Assembly (NCBI GenBank): GCA_023014335.1
Contig: JAECYW010000004.1
Location: 3,596,001-3,660,000 of the forward strand
Length of the DNA stretch: 64,000 bases
Reading direction: 5' to 3'
From: Galerina marginata
Lineage: Eukaryota > Basidiomycota > Agaricomycetes > Agaricales > Galerinaceae
In this document: piece by piece, positions 11,606-22,450 of the stretch
Layout of the letters: every line of letters begins with the position of its first letter
Numbering within the stretch: position 1 is the stretch's first letter
Translations under genes and position numbers: made by a program
Notes under the pieces: model-generated
The model's database searches: none
What the model was told of the DNA's origin: nothing
The model's input: only the letters and a program-made list of their open reading frames with translations

Positions 11606-13597
11606 CTATGATTCTTCGGGATCGAAGGCAACATACTTAATGCCTTCCAGGGCATACAAATTTGCAAGCCGCTCTTCATCTTGTGGCAATTTTGAAAGCA
11701 GGGGCACACCAAAGTGGCCACCCCTTAACTTCGCTAGATAACGAGATTTTACAGCCAACCTTGATATGACCATATCAGCGAGCATGCCATCTGTGCTGTC
11801 CATACAGCCCCACAGCTTGATATGTCGGAGGCGAGGGCAAAGCACCGACGCGAATTCTTCCTCTCGACCGTCCCACACCTCGTCAAGTTGATAGTTAGTT
11901 GTGGCTATGGAAGACGTCAAAGCCAGGAGGAGTTCGTTCTTTATGTTTATGCCCGCAGCTTTCAGTCTAGATTCAATAAGAGTATGCAAGATGTCTTCTC
12001 TAGGTGTCTTGTTCCGCATCTCGTCAAGTTGGCGGTCAGTTGGGGATGGGTAAGTCAGAGCCAGGAGGACTGCGTTCGTTACGCTTATGCCTCGCGCATG
12101 CGTAGCTCTGAGCTCAAACTCGACAAGAGTCGGGGAAAGGTGCTGCAAAATGGCAAGAACCTCGGAGGGACCTGGTAAAGTAGCCATTGCGGAAAACGAT
12201 TGTAACTTGCAGTTGGACCTTCGGAGAAACGACATGACAGGCGCCTGTGGCCATGGACAGCTTACTGCGCCGAACACAAACCTGGCTGGGAGCGCGTGGA
12301 CACCAAAGGCTGTGATGTTAGGAAGTGTGAGGGAATCCAAAACAATTCCAAGGTCCCCTCCGTAACCGAGATGGAGCTTCTGGAGACTCTTGTGAGTGAT
12401 GTGGTGGTCATGCATTGCCGACAAGTTTATGTATGAGTTGAGTTTGGCGAATGTCAGTCGTTGGGCCAGCAAGAGAACCCGCAGGACATCATGGAATGAG
12501 ATAGTCAGGTTCAAGTCAAGCACGGTCAGCTGTGCCCATGGAAAAGTGGGAGTAGCAGATGAACGTCTGATGTGCCAGAATAAGGTGTGTAAACGCGGAG
12601 AATGCTCCAACATGCCCATTATTTTCTTGCTGTCAGTGGCTTCCAACGTGTAGCAGTTCAGAGCCATCGACTCCAAAAGAGGGAAAGACAGATGGCCAGA
12701 CATCTTGCTGAACCACTCGACACCGGGTACCGCGAACACGATGTTGGACACTTTGACTATCTTCCAACGCTGTGAAAGTGGCATGAAAAGGTCCAAAAAA
12801 CGGAAGAAGGCTGACCCGGCAGTGGATGAAAGCACATGGTTATCGGAGGTTTCGCTGATCGAGAACGAGAGAGGAAATCCTTTGGAACGTTCTAACCAGA
12901 GTTGAACGAGGGATAGCCAACCGTCTTGGTTGTGATCACTATTTATGGAGATTTGGATGTTTGACCACAATTCGGGTTCGTTAATAGCTAAGGACCTCCA
13001 CAAAGAACATGTGTGGGTTATAGTCAGCGGCGGGGGGATAGGCATCGAACTTAAAGAGGAGAATGTAGATTCTTTGCAGTGGCAGAAAATCTTCGCGAGA
13101 ACCTCGACCGGGAGAAGGCGGATGGGAGATAATTGACATTCCGTTTTGTCAAGATTCCTCTGCGTTTCTACGAGGCTGGCCTTTAAACTGGCAAGGTTTT
13201 GATGGCCTTGGGCTATACGCTCTCGCAAAGTATGCGCTTCTTTCCCTTCTTTGACCTGGTCGTTGGAAGAAGTTGTGTGAGGTGTTTGTCTGGTGATGCT
13301 ATGCTCGTGCGTCAAGGGCAACTTCGTGTTCAAGCTGTGCAGTTCACCCTCCTGCTCTCTAAGAGCTTTCTGGAGCTCTTGAGATTCTGCACGCAGTTGC
13401 TCGATGCGTACAACGAGGCCTTGAGCATCAGGCTTTTGAAAGAAGCTTGAATGCCATTCTTCCCGCACCCGAATGGCCTCCTGTAGCAGCGCACACGCAT
13501 TCTCGTACTCGTCCCTAGTTGACTGGACGTTTTGCTTGCTCTTAAGGAGTGCACGTTCTTGGGCCTCAATATCCAGAACTGCACCTGGTTGATTCAT
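11606..13597 (-). CDS. F-box-like protein with N-terminal coiled coil, single exon, 663 aa
   Basis: Uninterrupted frame of 663 codons. Residues 10-155 are heptad-rich (two coiled coils around RIEQLRAESQELQKALREQ and RERIAQGHQNLASLKASLVE). The F-box-like motif follows at about 157-210: LSPIRLLPVEVLAKIFCHC, then HTCSLWRSLAINEPELWSNI. The rest has the irregular Leu pattern of Agaricomycete F-box proteins, which usually serve as SCF ubiquitin-ligase receptors. An in-frame 141-bp tandem duplication near 11,870-12,160 repeats LLALT...QLDE. No SCF partner is nearby and the substrate is unknown. ATG 13597 is the first in frame. Intact. Confidence 0.85.
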   Translation of the reverse strand: MNQPGAVLDIEAQERALLKSKQNVQSTRDEYENACALLQEAIRVREEWHSSFFQKPDAQGLVVRIEQLRAESQELQKALREQEGELHSLNTKLPLTHEHSITRQTPHTTSSNDQVKEGKEAHTLRERIAQGHQNLASLKASLVETQRNLDKTECQLSPIRLLPVEVLAKIFCHCKESTFSSLSSMPIPPPLTITHTCSLWRSLAINEPELWSNIQISINSDHNQDGWLSLVQLWLERSKGFPLSFSISETSDNHVLSSTAGSAFFRFLDLFMPLSQRWKIVKVSNIVFAVPGVEWFSKMSGHLSFPLLESMALNCYTLEATDSKKIMGMLEHSPRLHTLFWHIRRSSATPTFPWAQLTVLDLNLTISFHDVLRVLLLAQRLTFAKLNSYINLSAMHDHHITHKSLQKLHLGYGGDLGIVLDSLTLPNITAFGVHALPARFVFGAVSCPWPQAPVMSFLRRSNCKLQSFSAMATLPGPSEVLAILQHLSPTLVEFELRATHARGISVTNAVLLALTYPSPTDRQLDEMRNKTPREDILHTLIESRLKAAGINIKNELLLALTSSIATTNYQLDEVWDGREEEFASVLCPRLRHIKLWGCMDSTDGMLADMVISRLAVKSRYLAKLRGGHFGVPLLSKLPQDEERLANLYALEGIKYVAFDPEES
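11865..12165. repeat. In-frame 141-bp tandem duplication inside the F-box gene
   Basis: The plus-strand string CTCGTCAAGTTG recurs at about 11,879 and 12,020 with similar flanking sequence (including CCAGGAGGA and TATGC). Period is about 141 bp, which is 47 codons, so the frame is kept. Confidence 0.65.
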
Positions 13598-14244
13598 CTC
13601 TGATGAGGTTTTGATTTAAGGTATGAAGTAGCCTAAGTTATGGTCGATTTTAAGACATTGCATTCACTGGCAGATTGAACGGCAGACAGGCTGGTCAACG
13701 TACCGTATAGAATAAGAACTCGGAAGGCTTGGAAGAAGGAAGGTCGGGGCAACAGCAGTTACACGAAATAGTGGCTTGCGGCGACCAGGGTCAAGTAGCG
13801 CGTGAAAGCCCAGGTGGATGGATCATGGATGGCGTATAAACCGGCGCGGTCCCTATAGCCAAATACTTTCGACACAGCACAGGATGGTGTGGACTGGGAC
13901 CTAGAGATTTATAACTTCGAATTACGCGGTCTCTTGAATTCCGAGAAAAACGTATCAGCATCATGATTTACCTAGCCGCGAACTGCCGGGCGCCTACTCG
14001 TTAATTTATGTTGCAGTTGCGGGGGTCCTGGGACCAACCTGGGACAATTCCAGCGTCTTCTTTATTCGATGTTAGATGCGGCGCTGGTTGGTTATAACTA
14101 TCTAAAGTTTAACTTGCGGCATGACATCTGATCCTCCAAAAACGAAGGCAACAAGAGCCTAATCATTTACTGATATTCAATTCTCCGATCGGTATAAAGG
14201 GACTGCACCTCTCAGCCATCCGTGGCTCCCCCCTTGGCCTTAGC
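13598..14244. other. Divergent intergenic region between F-box and NTF2-like genes
   Basis: Shared upstream region of two divergently transcribed genes. No protein-like frame. A TATA-like box for the right-hand gene is listed separately. Confidence 0.5.
14193..14199 (+). promoter_or_regulatory. TATA-like box upstream of the NTF2-like gene
   Basis: TATAAAG lies 52 bp before the ATG at 14245, a plausible core-promoter spacing for a short 5' leader. Position only; activity is inferred. Confidence 0.45.
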
Positions 14245-14822
14245 ATGCAGAAATCCGCCAATCAACTCACATCCTTGGCTCAATGGTCGCAGAGTCATAT
14301 CCAGGATATTTTCGAATCGCCAACCGATGAAGATTGTGTACGAGCGATCGACGAGACATTTTGCAAGAACGTCCACGCAGTCCTAAACGGCAAGCCGTTG
14401 GGACTAGAACAAATTAAGCAATCCGTCCTGGCCATTCGAAAAGAGGCTCATGTGGGCCTCACCGTCGAATGGAAGCATACTGTTGAAGCTCCCGCGAGTT
14501 CAGATTACCGGGTATATTCGAAAAAAAAAATTTAAGGGAAATGGGAATTACTAACCACTGTCGAAGGATGGGTCATTCGGAGGCGTGTACTTGATCCATG
14601 GGATCCAAAGACTTCTGGCAGGCAGTCAGGAACCGACAGAGCTTGTAAGACAGAAAACGGTGACAGTCAAGTAAGTAACATCTAATGTCAGATGTATCAT
14701 GCAGAAGTTAACCATCATTTTGTAGGATAGAATCGCAGTCCATGGCCACTGGTGTGGACAGCCGGAAGATTGTCGACCTCGTCTTTGTCGCAGCTGATAT
14801 ACAAATGCAAGTGAACAAGTAG
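14245..14822 (+). CDS. Small hypothetical protein, NTF2-like fold suspected
   Basis: Three exons in phase give about 150 residues: 14245-14512, then about 14567-14671 and about 14728-14822. The first donor is GTATAT after ...SSDYR, and the product resumes DGSFGGVYLIHGI and ends VDLVFVAADIQMQVNK. A helical N-terminus (LAQWSQSHIQDIFESPTDEDCVRAIDE) followed by alternating strands, one ending in DLVFVA, resembles small NTF2-like/SnoaL-type proteins common in mushrooms. No catalytic residues can be assigned and no signal peptide is seen. Function unknown. Confidence 0.65.
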
Positions 14823-15893
14823 TCCAGCAGTTCAGAGACCTCCTACCTGGTACTGCCTTCCTTAGAGCTAGGAGAATCAGTAGCCAGTTTTTGTCTCCGT
14901 ATGTTTTCAGAGTATGCACGAAGTGAAGATTATAAGATGGTCATCCAAGCACTAAGCCTGGGCGAACGGGCAAATAGAAAGTGTTTAAAGAACAATCAAA
15001 CAGATCTAAGGCCAACTGAATAACGCACGAGTTAACGCACGAATCTCCTATCAAATTCCAGGTAGTGGCTAAGGCGACAAAGGGAGTAAGCACATGCTTG
15101 TCGATGTTCCAAGGTTGCTCAATGGAACAGCCTCCCAAAAGCTAAATGGCACGCCAGAGACCGGCACTAGAAATAATGGCGAATGGCTAATGTTCGAAAC
15201 CCCTAGCTTGTCGGGTGCGAACCACGCCAATCACAGCGGAGACAGTTGTCACCGTGCACTACGGCTGGAGGGCGAAGAAAGAAAGCCCGCGTATAACCAC
15301 AGCCCAGGTATCGTTATATAGGTCGTCGAGAGTGACCAAAGGAGTCTGAGGTCGTATCCCCGCTTGAAAAAATGCAGCTAAACAATTTCGGCTAGTGTGA
15401 ACAAAGAGCAATAAAATGGAGTCAACAGAAACCGTGACCAAACGAACATTTTATTTGGCAATGAGCGATCGCAACTGTCGAGATATCGACGGACGGAGTG
15501 GCCAAAGTTTGGCCGAGATGGAGCTGGTGAAGATTTTTTGAATTCTAGAAAACACCACATAAGCCAGCATGTCATTCGTCCAACCGCTCAAGTCATTGAT
15601 ATAGATATAGAGGCGCAGAGACGACAACCAACATCGCGATTGGGTAAACGAATATGCCAGGTAAGATTGGTGATCTTTGCTATAAAAGTCACGGGCGGAG
15701 AGGTATGCCTCGATCAGGGAATAGAATCTGGTGTAGAAGAAGGCAGGAGTCAGTACGCTCGAGAACAGATGAACATTTTGTCTTCACCGCCCCGAATGCT
15801 CAATTTAATACCACCGACAACAACAACAACCGTGTTGCTGCTTTTATCTGAATTCATAAAGCACTCGTTAGATGTAAAACATACTTGAAGCAA
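14823..15893. other. Intergenic, no supportable gene
   Basis: Several short open frames on both strands (for example near 15,260-15,575 minus and 15,538-15,888 plus) have no recognisable motif or consistent splice structure. They were not called. Confidence 0.5.
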
Positions 15894-17459
15894 TTACATT
15901 ACACAACATTCGCGATCGCCTGCCATCTGTTCAGTAATATTCTTTAGCGTCACTTTCTCGTCCAAACGATCGACGAGTGCAATGGCTTCCGCCATCGTCT
16001 TCGGGGAATGCCACTCGTCCTCCCATTCATGACCCTCATAAAAGAACTATACGTCATTTAGCAGGGACGAGTCTCAAAGCATCTTGGACAAACCGCCGTA
16101 CCTTGGAATAACTTGCGAGATTGGACAGAGACATATCGGCAGGCATAGCATTGGATCCCTGTTTGAAGTAGTTGACAATCATGCTATCCCGCATAATGTT
16201 TCTATAAGAAACCGATCTTAGATGTCGTTGGAAAGAGAGAGAAGGTTAAAAAAGGCGCACCCGAATTGTTCAGGCCACACGTCCTTCAAGTCGTGCAAGA
16301 AATGTATGATTTCGAAGCAGCTGTTCTCCATACCACCCCCCATTAAACTCACTGCGGTGACACCCAAGAAGTCCTCGACCCGGCCAAAGTCTCCATCAGA
16401 AATCGCACGTTTCAACAAAACGATGTAAATGGCATCGCGTAACAAGAGGCGATGGTTTCTGTACACCATATCATCAGACTCCTGGTCGCTCAACTCGGCC
16501 GAATACTGGCTATCATCAGGAAAGCGCTCTGGCTGCTTTGGAATGAGCCGTTTGGCGTGCTTTATGACGATTTTCTTCGCCAATGCGAGCATTTCCGCCG
16601 GCTCTGGGTCGGAGGCTGCATACGCCGCTATTGAGTCGTAACCGCAATTTATTCGCCAGCAGTCAAGGAAGGAGCTGTCCACAATCGTTTCTAGCGCACT
16701 GAGAGCGGCGTCGTGATCCTGGGGTTTGGCTAGAGCGAGATGGGCTTTGTTGATGACTTTAAAGAGCCCAGCCAGGCCGTTTGTCGAGTCCGACCCTTTT
16801 GGACAGTAATTCTTGATTGTTTGAGTCACCATTTTCCTGAGTATGTCGTTTAAACCAGGACCAAGTTGAAGAGAATGAAGTAACTGTCTGTCAGCTTCGG
16901 TAATTGACGGGGACATCTGTGCACGACGGATGCTAACGTTAGTGAAGGTGTCATTAACGCAAGGAATGGCTCTTTTCTCGAAGGATTTCTCGTCTAGGTG
17001 TAATTGAGTGACATAGGTTTCCCTAACGAGCGAGATGAAGCGAGCGACTGTGAATTGTTCTCCAAGAGAAGTGGCCACTGGAAAGGTACGAGTCCGGTGT
17101 GCCTTTGGCAGCGGCCGACGTTGGGGAAATTGGAACAATGGCTCATCTCTGTATTTCTTGAATTCGGAGACATATTTAGTCAATGACTAGACGGCGAGAA
17201 CAGCGGCCTGCTGTAAAATAGACTCGCGCTGTTCCTTGTTCGGCATAATATCATTCAACTCGGGTTCTCTTCCCGGGACGCGTCGCCTGCGTTCGAGAAT
17301 GGGTTCGAGGAGCATATCTTCCGCGTTCGCGTTGGGCAGCGTCAAGATGGATGCAGAAAGCTTCTTGGAGCCATTTGGTCTCACTGAACGGTCTATGTGC
17401 AGTATGTGAGGCCCATCAGCAATTCGCTTCACTTCTGTCATCCCCGCCTCCATAGACAT
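15894..17459 (-). pseudogene. DUF6589-like protein with in-frame TAG at codon 91
   Basis: Three exons in phase (16261-17459, 16102-16201, 15894-16046) make 484 codons. Residues from about 200 onward resemble the DUF6589 domain abundant in Agaricomycetes: KGSDSTNGLAGLFKVINKAH, FLDCWRINCGYDS, LLLRDAIYIVLLKRAISDGD, then FGRVEDFLGVTAVSLMGGG and WPEQFGNIMRDSMIVN. The only break is TAG at 17187-17189, between AVLAV and SLTKYVSEF. A partial second copy of the locus near 29,056 has CAG (Gln) there, consistent with a C-to-T nonsense change. The alternative is an intron ending exactly in CTAG, but no good donor is seen upstream. The protein is much shorter than typical DUF6589 proteins. Function of the family is unknown; many copies behave like mobile or expanded genes. 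Confidence 0.65.
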
Positions 17460-17938
17460 GACACAGGATAATCGATAATGAGTTCAGAAGAAAAAACTGA
17501 AGAGTGAGCTCGAGAGAAAAGATTGGGTGTAATCTAGAGTAGAGTGATACTTAGGTTACTAGTAGGGTCCGGCATTCGGCTTCTATTCCTTGGCGGTTTC
17601 GCGTTCCCCACACATCATGTGACTCATGTGTTCCTGTGCCATCGATGATCGATGTTGTCAATGTCATCATGATGATCGTTTGCAAGTAGACCAACTCTTG
17701 GACTAGTACATGCTAGTGTCATGTTTGCCACGAAAATCCTGTGCAATTGCGCCTTGTGTTGGCAGGAAACCACGGGGCAGTGCACTAGCCACTCTTTTCT
17801 GCACCGGTTTCTTGCGTCCTGTGCCACTAGGAACTTCTCGACGGTTATAACTCCCCCTTTTACAAAACTCCTTAGCATTCTTCCCTTGCAAAAATGCAAC
17901 GACCTTTTGAATTGAGGGACTCGCCAGTGAGCCTGTTC
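17460..17938. other. Divergent promoter region
   Basis: Lies between the DUF6589-like gene and the zinc-finger gene. Bases 17,460-17,585 resemble 29,340-29,440, so the duplicated segment includes upstream DNA. A minus-strand open stretch at 17,700-17,899 has no motif. Confidence 0.45.
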
Positions 17939-20900
17939 ATGTCAACGTCAACTCCGTGTTTGTAACGAATCTCTTCTAGAACTCTGACCATCGTTGTCTT
18001 AATGACAATAGGGACCGTCGGCTAAGGACCAGTGAAACAGGACTTCGCGATTCACCAAGAATCGGAGGCGTACGGGAGCGCCAAGCTCAACCTGCTACCG
18101 GAGTTTATGCCCCCGTTGTTTCTCATCCTCCTGCTCATCCTCCTGCTCGTTCTATGCCTTTTGTTCGTCGTCCTGCTGCCGCTTCCAGCTCCGTTGGTCG
18201 TCCTTCTGCAACGGGCCCCCTTGCCTTTCGCTCTCCTCCTGGAGGTCATATACAAGGGACAGCCAGGGGCGGACTTGCTCCAAACACAACGTATGTCCCT
18301 GATGGCTGCCGTAATCGAACTTCAGAACTCATTTGGTAAATGTTGCTTTAGGGAAGGCGCTTCTGTTCTGAGCAGCGCCAAAGGGTCAATTGACATCACT
18401 GGCGGGACGTTTAATGCTGTAGGTGGAAATCTTGTTACTGTTCAGGTCACTTTGAATGGAAGTGAGTTTCTTCATACAATATGCATGAAACCTAGTGTTT
18501 TGCCTAATTGCTAAAACATTGAGGGAAGGCGACCAGCTGGATTCAAAAGTCTCCGACTCGGACCATGTGCCAAAGGTATTTGATTCAGTCTACATCACCA
18601 TATTGAAGTTCCTTAAATTTTAAAAACAGAAACGGGAAACGACAGAAGCACAGGTTCAAAGCACTGGACACATAGGGATCGCAAAACCTGCACCATCAAC
18701 GCCAAATTGTGCGTATAGTTCTTTCGAAGTTCTTTATCCGATCAGTATTGGAAATTAAACAATAACATCTAGGTCCACAGGCTGGCGATAATTCATCGGT
18801 AATTCCCTCTGGTTGTTTACCACTAAGTGATTGAAGTTTGCCTACTGTAGGCACACCTGGCCGCAACTACAATTCCAGCACAAAGCATATACGATGTTTA
18901 TTACCATTGCCTCGCATCCAGGATGCGTGGATCTCCATTGTGGATCCCGGCGACTAACAAGCGGCTACCCGTTAAATATCGAAGAAACGGCCTAATGGTC
19001 GGTGATGCCGGACTCATCACCGATCGGGGGTTTTACGATAGCTTATTCAACATCACTCTTCCTCCCAATGATCCCCTTGCCATAAACACGGACAGGCTCC
19101 CTAAAAGCTTTTCTCCCTTGCACATAACGCCAAGCGATATTCAAGAATACTCAGAATTTAACCGCGGCAGTTATCTCTCAAGTGCCTCAATCAAAAACTC
19201 ATACCAAGATGAGAATCCATCGTATGTCCTTATTCTTCCCTTATGTATCGATGTATAGTGATATAATACAATTCCATAGTGGTCTTATTTTTGAATCCTC
19301 GGCTTCTGAAGGTGCCATTCTTACACTTCCAGATGGATCAAATTCAGAGGACCTGGGAAATAAAAAGAAACTCCTCGACTATTTGTCTGCCCACGGAGAG
19401 GAGATGTACAGATGCGCGCTCATTGATCATGGGCGAATATTCAAGAACGGTGACTTACGTGTTGTTACAGGCTATGACAAGACTACAAATTGGGGAATGG
19501 CGGCATTTTCGAATTCGACAGCTGAGGCCGACTCATTCTGGCTGAAATTTCGACCAAGGGAACAAGGGACTCGGAGTTTAGGAAGGACACACAGCTGGGA
19601 ATCATCTGGTAGCGCTGAAGTTAAAGCTGGCCCTGACGTGCGAGAGACAATAGCCCTCCGAATGGGAGATCCTTTACAACAGGATGTGGAGTATGAAAAC
19701 CAAACCGTTTTTGTACGGACCGAGAATATCACTCTTAGTAAGAATATCTGGGACAAGTTGTTGTCCGAGTCCGGGGCTGGCAACATTGAGCTTGATGGTG
19801 AATTAGATTGTCCCTCGTCTCATCTCCCAGCCTCTGCGGAAGCTTCTCACTTGAGTGGGGCTTCTGTGATTTCGTCTTCATCTGCATTTACTCCCGGGAA
19901 TTACCCAGCTCCTAGTGGTCGGCGTTCCCCCCATTCATCCAGTTCCCCAAACACATTGGTGCGTATTTCAGTTGCTCAAAAATCCAATTTGTGATAGTAC
20001 TTAGTCAACATAATTAACCTGTTCTGGTACAGGCAGTGCACCCTTCGAACGGCATCAATGAAATGTTACTGATGGTGTGTACAGTTCAACTGTTTATTAT
20101 TGGCTCTTGATTTATTTTTCTTTTCCGTAAAGCTCAACCCTAGCGCGCGAATTGCTATCACGGCAGACGAAGTCTGGATTTCCGTGCTCAAAGAGGCATC
20201 TATTTTTTTCACACCCTGAATTAACTTCCCATTCTTACCATAACTTATAGGCAGACTCGATTTTACCCCCGGTTTGGGATCTATGGGAGCGAATTATGGC
20301 ATCTTTTGTTATCCAAGAAAACGAAGGTATTTTATCAATGTTGTATCTATCCAAATATATCGGCTTATGAGTTGTCACGATCAGGTGTGGTGTTTCTCGA
20401 GAAAATCACTACTCCAGTACGTCTTGCTCCAAAATTTCATGCCCAAATATCGAATTAAAAAAATCATAGCTAACCGGAGCACCGGCGCTGAAGTCATCGC
20501 ATTCGCTCACATCCGAGGAGTGGTCACCTTTGGGAAGGCTCCCGCACTCAAGGCCGTCCTCTAGCCACTGCTCTCAAGCCCCTCAGGCACAGTCCCTATC
20601 CGAAATACTGACTGAACGTTTCGATTGCGTGAACGACAATGGAGGACCTTCCAAAGATGCCAGCGACCTCCAACGCAAGGTCATGTTCAACTTGGGGAAT
20701 TCTCGAGAAGACCAGAAGGGCTCCGACAAGTTATTGCTCCCTCCAAATTTTGGTTTCGAATTTACCACGCCCTCACAACCCCGCAATCTCACATATGCAT
20801 CATCACCGCACGATTGGACACACCCCAATTCGCCGTTGTTCAGCGAGCAGTCGTCCGACTCCTATGAGGACTGTTCAAAGTAAGCAATAGGTCGTAGTGA

Positions 20901-22003
20901 TGCTCATCTTTGGGACTGACTTTACTGCAGCGGTGATAATGATATCACCTTAAACATTCAAGACTATAATCTCTACTCCAGAATGCCAACCCATGGGGAC
21001 TATCTGACAGCCAACAGACCCCATGGCCCGGACTCGGACGATGACTTGTTGATCACGACCTGCTCCTCCGCGTCGTCTTCTCCCCTCTTGTACGCAAATG
21101 AAGGCGCCCCAGAGTTAGAATTGCCTCTTGCGCAACTCTCCTTGAACAATGAGAACCCGATTAAGGAAGATCATGGCTCACCGGCACCGTTCAATGGCAG
21201 CGGTGCAGAACACTCACCAAATCCTCAAAGTTCTTTCGATTCACACCGTATTCAATCACTTGGTATTCGAACGTCCAACTATTACAGCACCTTGCCGGAG
21301 ACTCCTTTCTTGGATTCGTCCTATTCCGTGTTGGCTTCAACCGAGGACAGTCCCCTCTCGACGCCGTTGGAAGGACTGCCCCTAGTTGGGCCATCTAACC
21401 GTCAGGGCTTGCCGTGCGAGCAGGGGCCTGCCATTCACCCCGTTGCCGGCGCTGCATTAAACCCGTCCGAGATCATTTTGGAAATCATTGGCCATATAGA
21501 TCCTGACAAAGAGGAGTCGTCCTCCAGAGACGCAGCAGAGGTAAAACGCATGGTCATTCACACCCTCGGCATGTCAGAAGAAGATCAGGCTGCGAGGCGG
21601 CACTTTTCCAAGGATGCTAAGGACACTGTGTCTACACAAGCTGGGCGAGCAGCCAGCCGAAACCGTCGACGTCATGCGGCCAAGTGGATTTGCCCGATCT
21701 GCAAGGACGACTTTACCAGGCGTGCAGGACTCAATAGTAAGTACAGTGTAGCATGTTTATTTGACTGTTGCTCATATTTTTGCAGATCACTTGAGGTCCC
21801 ACGTCGGCGTCACTGAACATGAATGTCGACAATGTCAACATTGCCATAACGTGTTCAACACTTCGCTGAGTCGCCACGAGGACCGGTGTATCAAGAACCC
21901 AGCGAAAGTGAAGATCTCGAGGAAGAGGGCTCAGAAGGCGACTGCCTCGGACCATTTCATCCCACCCCAAACTTTGGATAGCCCCACTGTTTTTTTTGGT
22001 TAA
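17939..22003 (+). CDS. Multi-exon protein with GTFNAV motif, Agaricomycete 'PLWIP' region and C2H2-like zinc fingers
   Basis: Start ATG 17939 (MSTSTP) splices at GTGTTTG to 18013 in phase. A Pro/Ala-rich N-terminus follows, then GSIDITGGTFNAVGGN. Next comes a block typical of large Agaricomycete uncharacterised proteins: SPLWIPATNKRL, GLIFESSASEGAIL, NGDLRVVTGYDKTTNWGMA, then KAGPDVRETIALRMGD. After several small exons an acidic/Ser-rich region leads to two zinc-binding modules, WICPICKDDFTRRAGLNNHL and ECRQCQHCHNVFNTSLSRHE, the first with CxxC-x12-H spacing. The stop is TAA at 22001. Exons near 18.5-18.9 kb and 20.0-20.6 kb are tentative. The gene could be two neighbours fused in my reading. 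Probable DNA- or RNA-binding regulator, by inference. Confidence 0.6.
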
Positions 22004-22450
22004 ACTGTTTGTTTCTCCTTTATGGTCAGGACTGCTTGCTTTGCCTTCGCTTTTTCTTCTGCTTTTACCATCGTCACATCGTTGTCTTGTTTTTTTACGC
22101 TTTGAGATGCCCCAAAGACGTCGACTGCCCTTCCACAATCCCACATCTGTAAACATCTCCACCTTAAGCACTTGCTTTGTGAGCCATCAGAAAGCATGGC
22201 ATGTACGAATCTCAACTCCCATTGTATGCCAATTTGAAGACCTGCGAGGGGAAGCAGTCATACTGTACTATTATATTTCATACAATTCGGCAGCAACACA
22301 TCACGAGGCCTTCGAGACTACTACAATTACAGGGTGATATTAATATGCATAAACTATCTAATTGAGGTAGCACTGTGACAGAGACGTAGGGGAAGAAAGG
22401 AAGATGCGAGGAGTTAACAAAAAACCATATCGGATATTGCATTTAAATGC
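22004..22450. other. 3' flank of the zinc-finger gene
   Basis: AT-rich, no protein-like frame. Probably 3' UTR and spacer. Confidence 0.5.
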
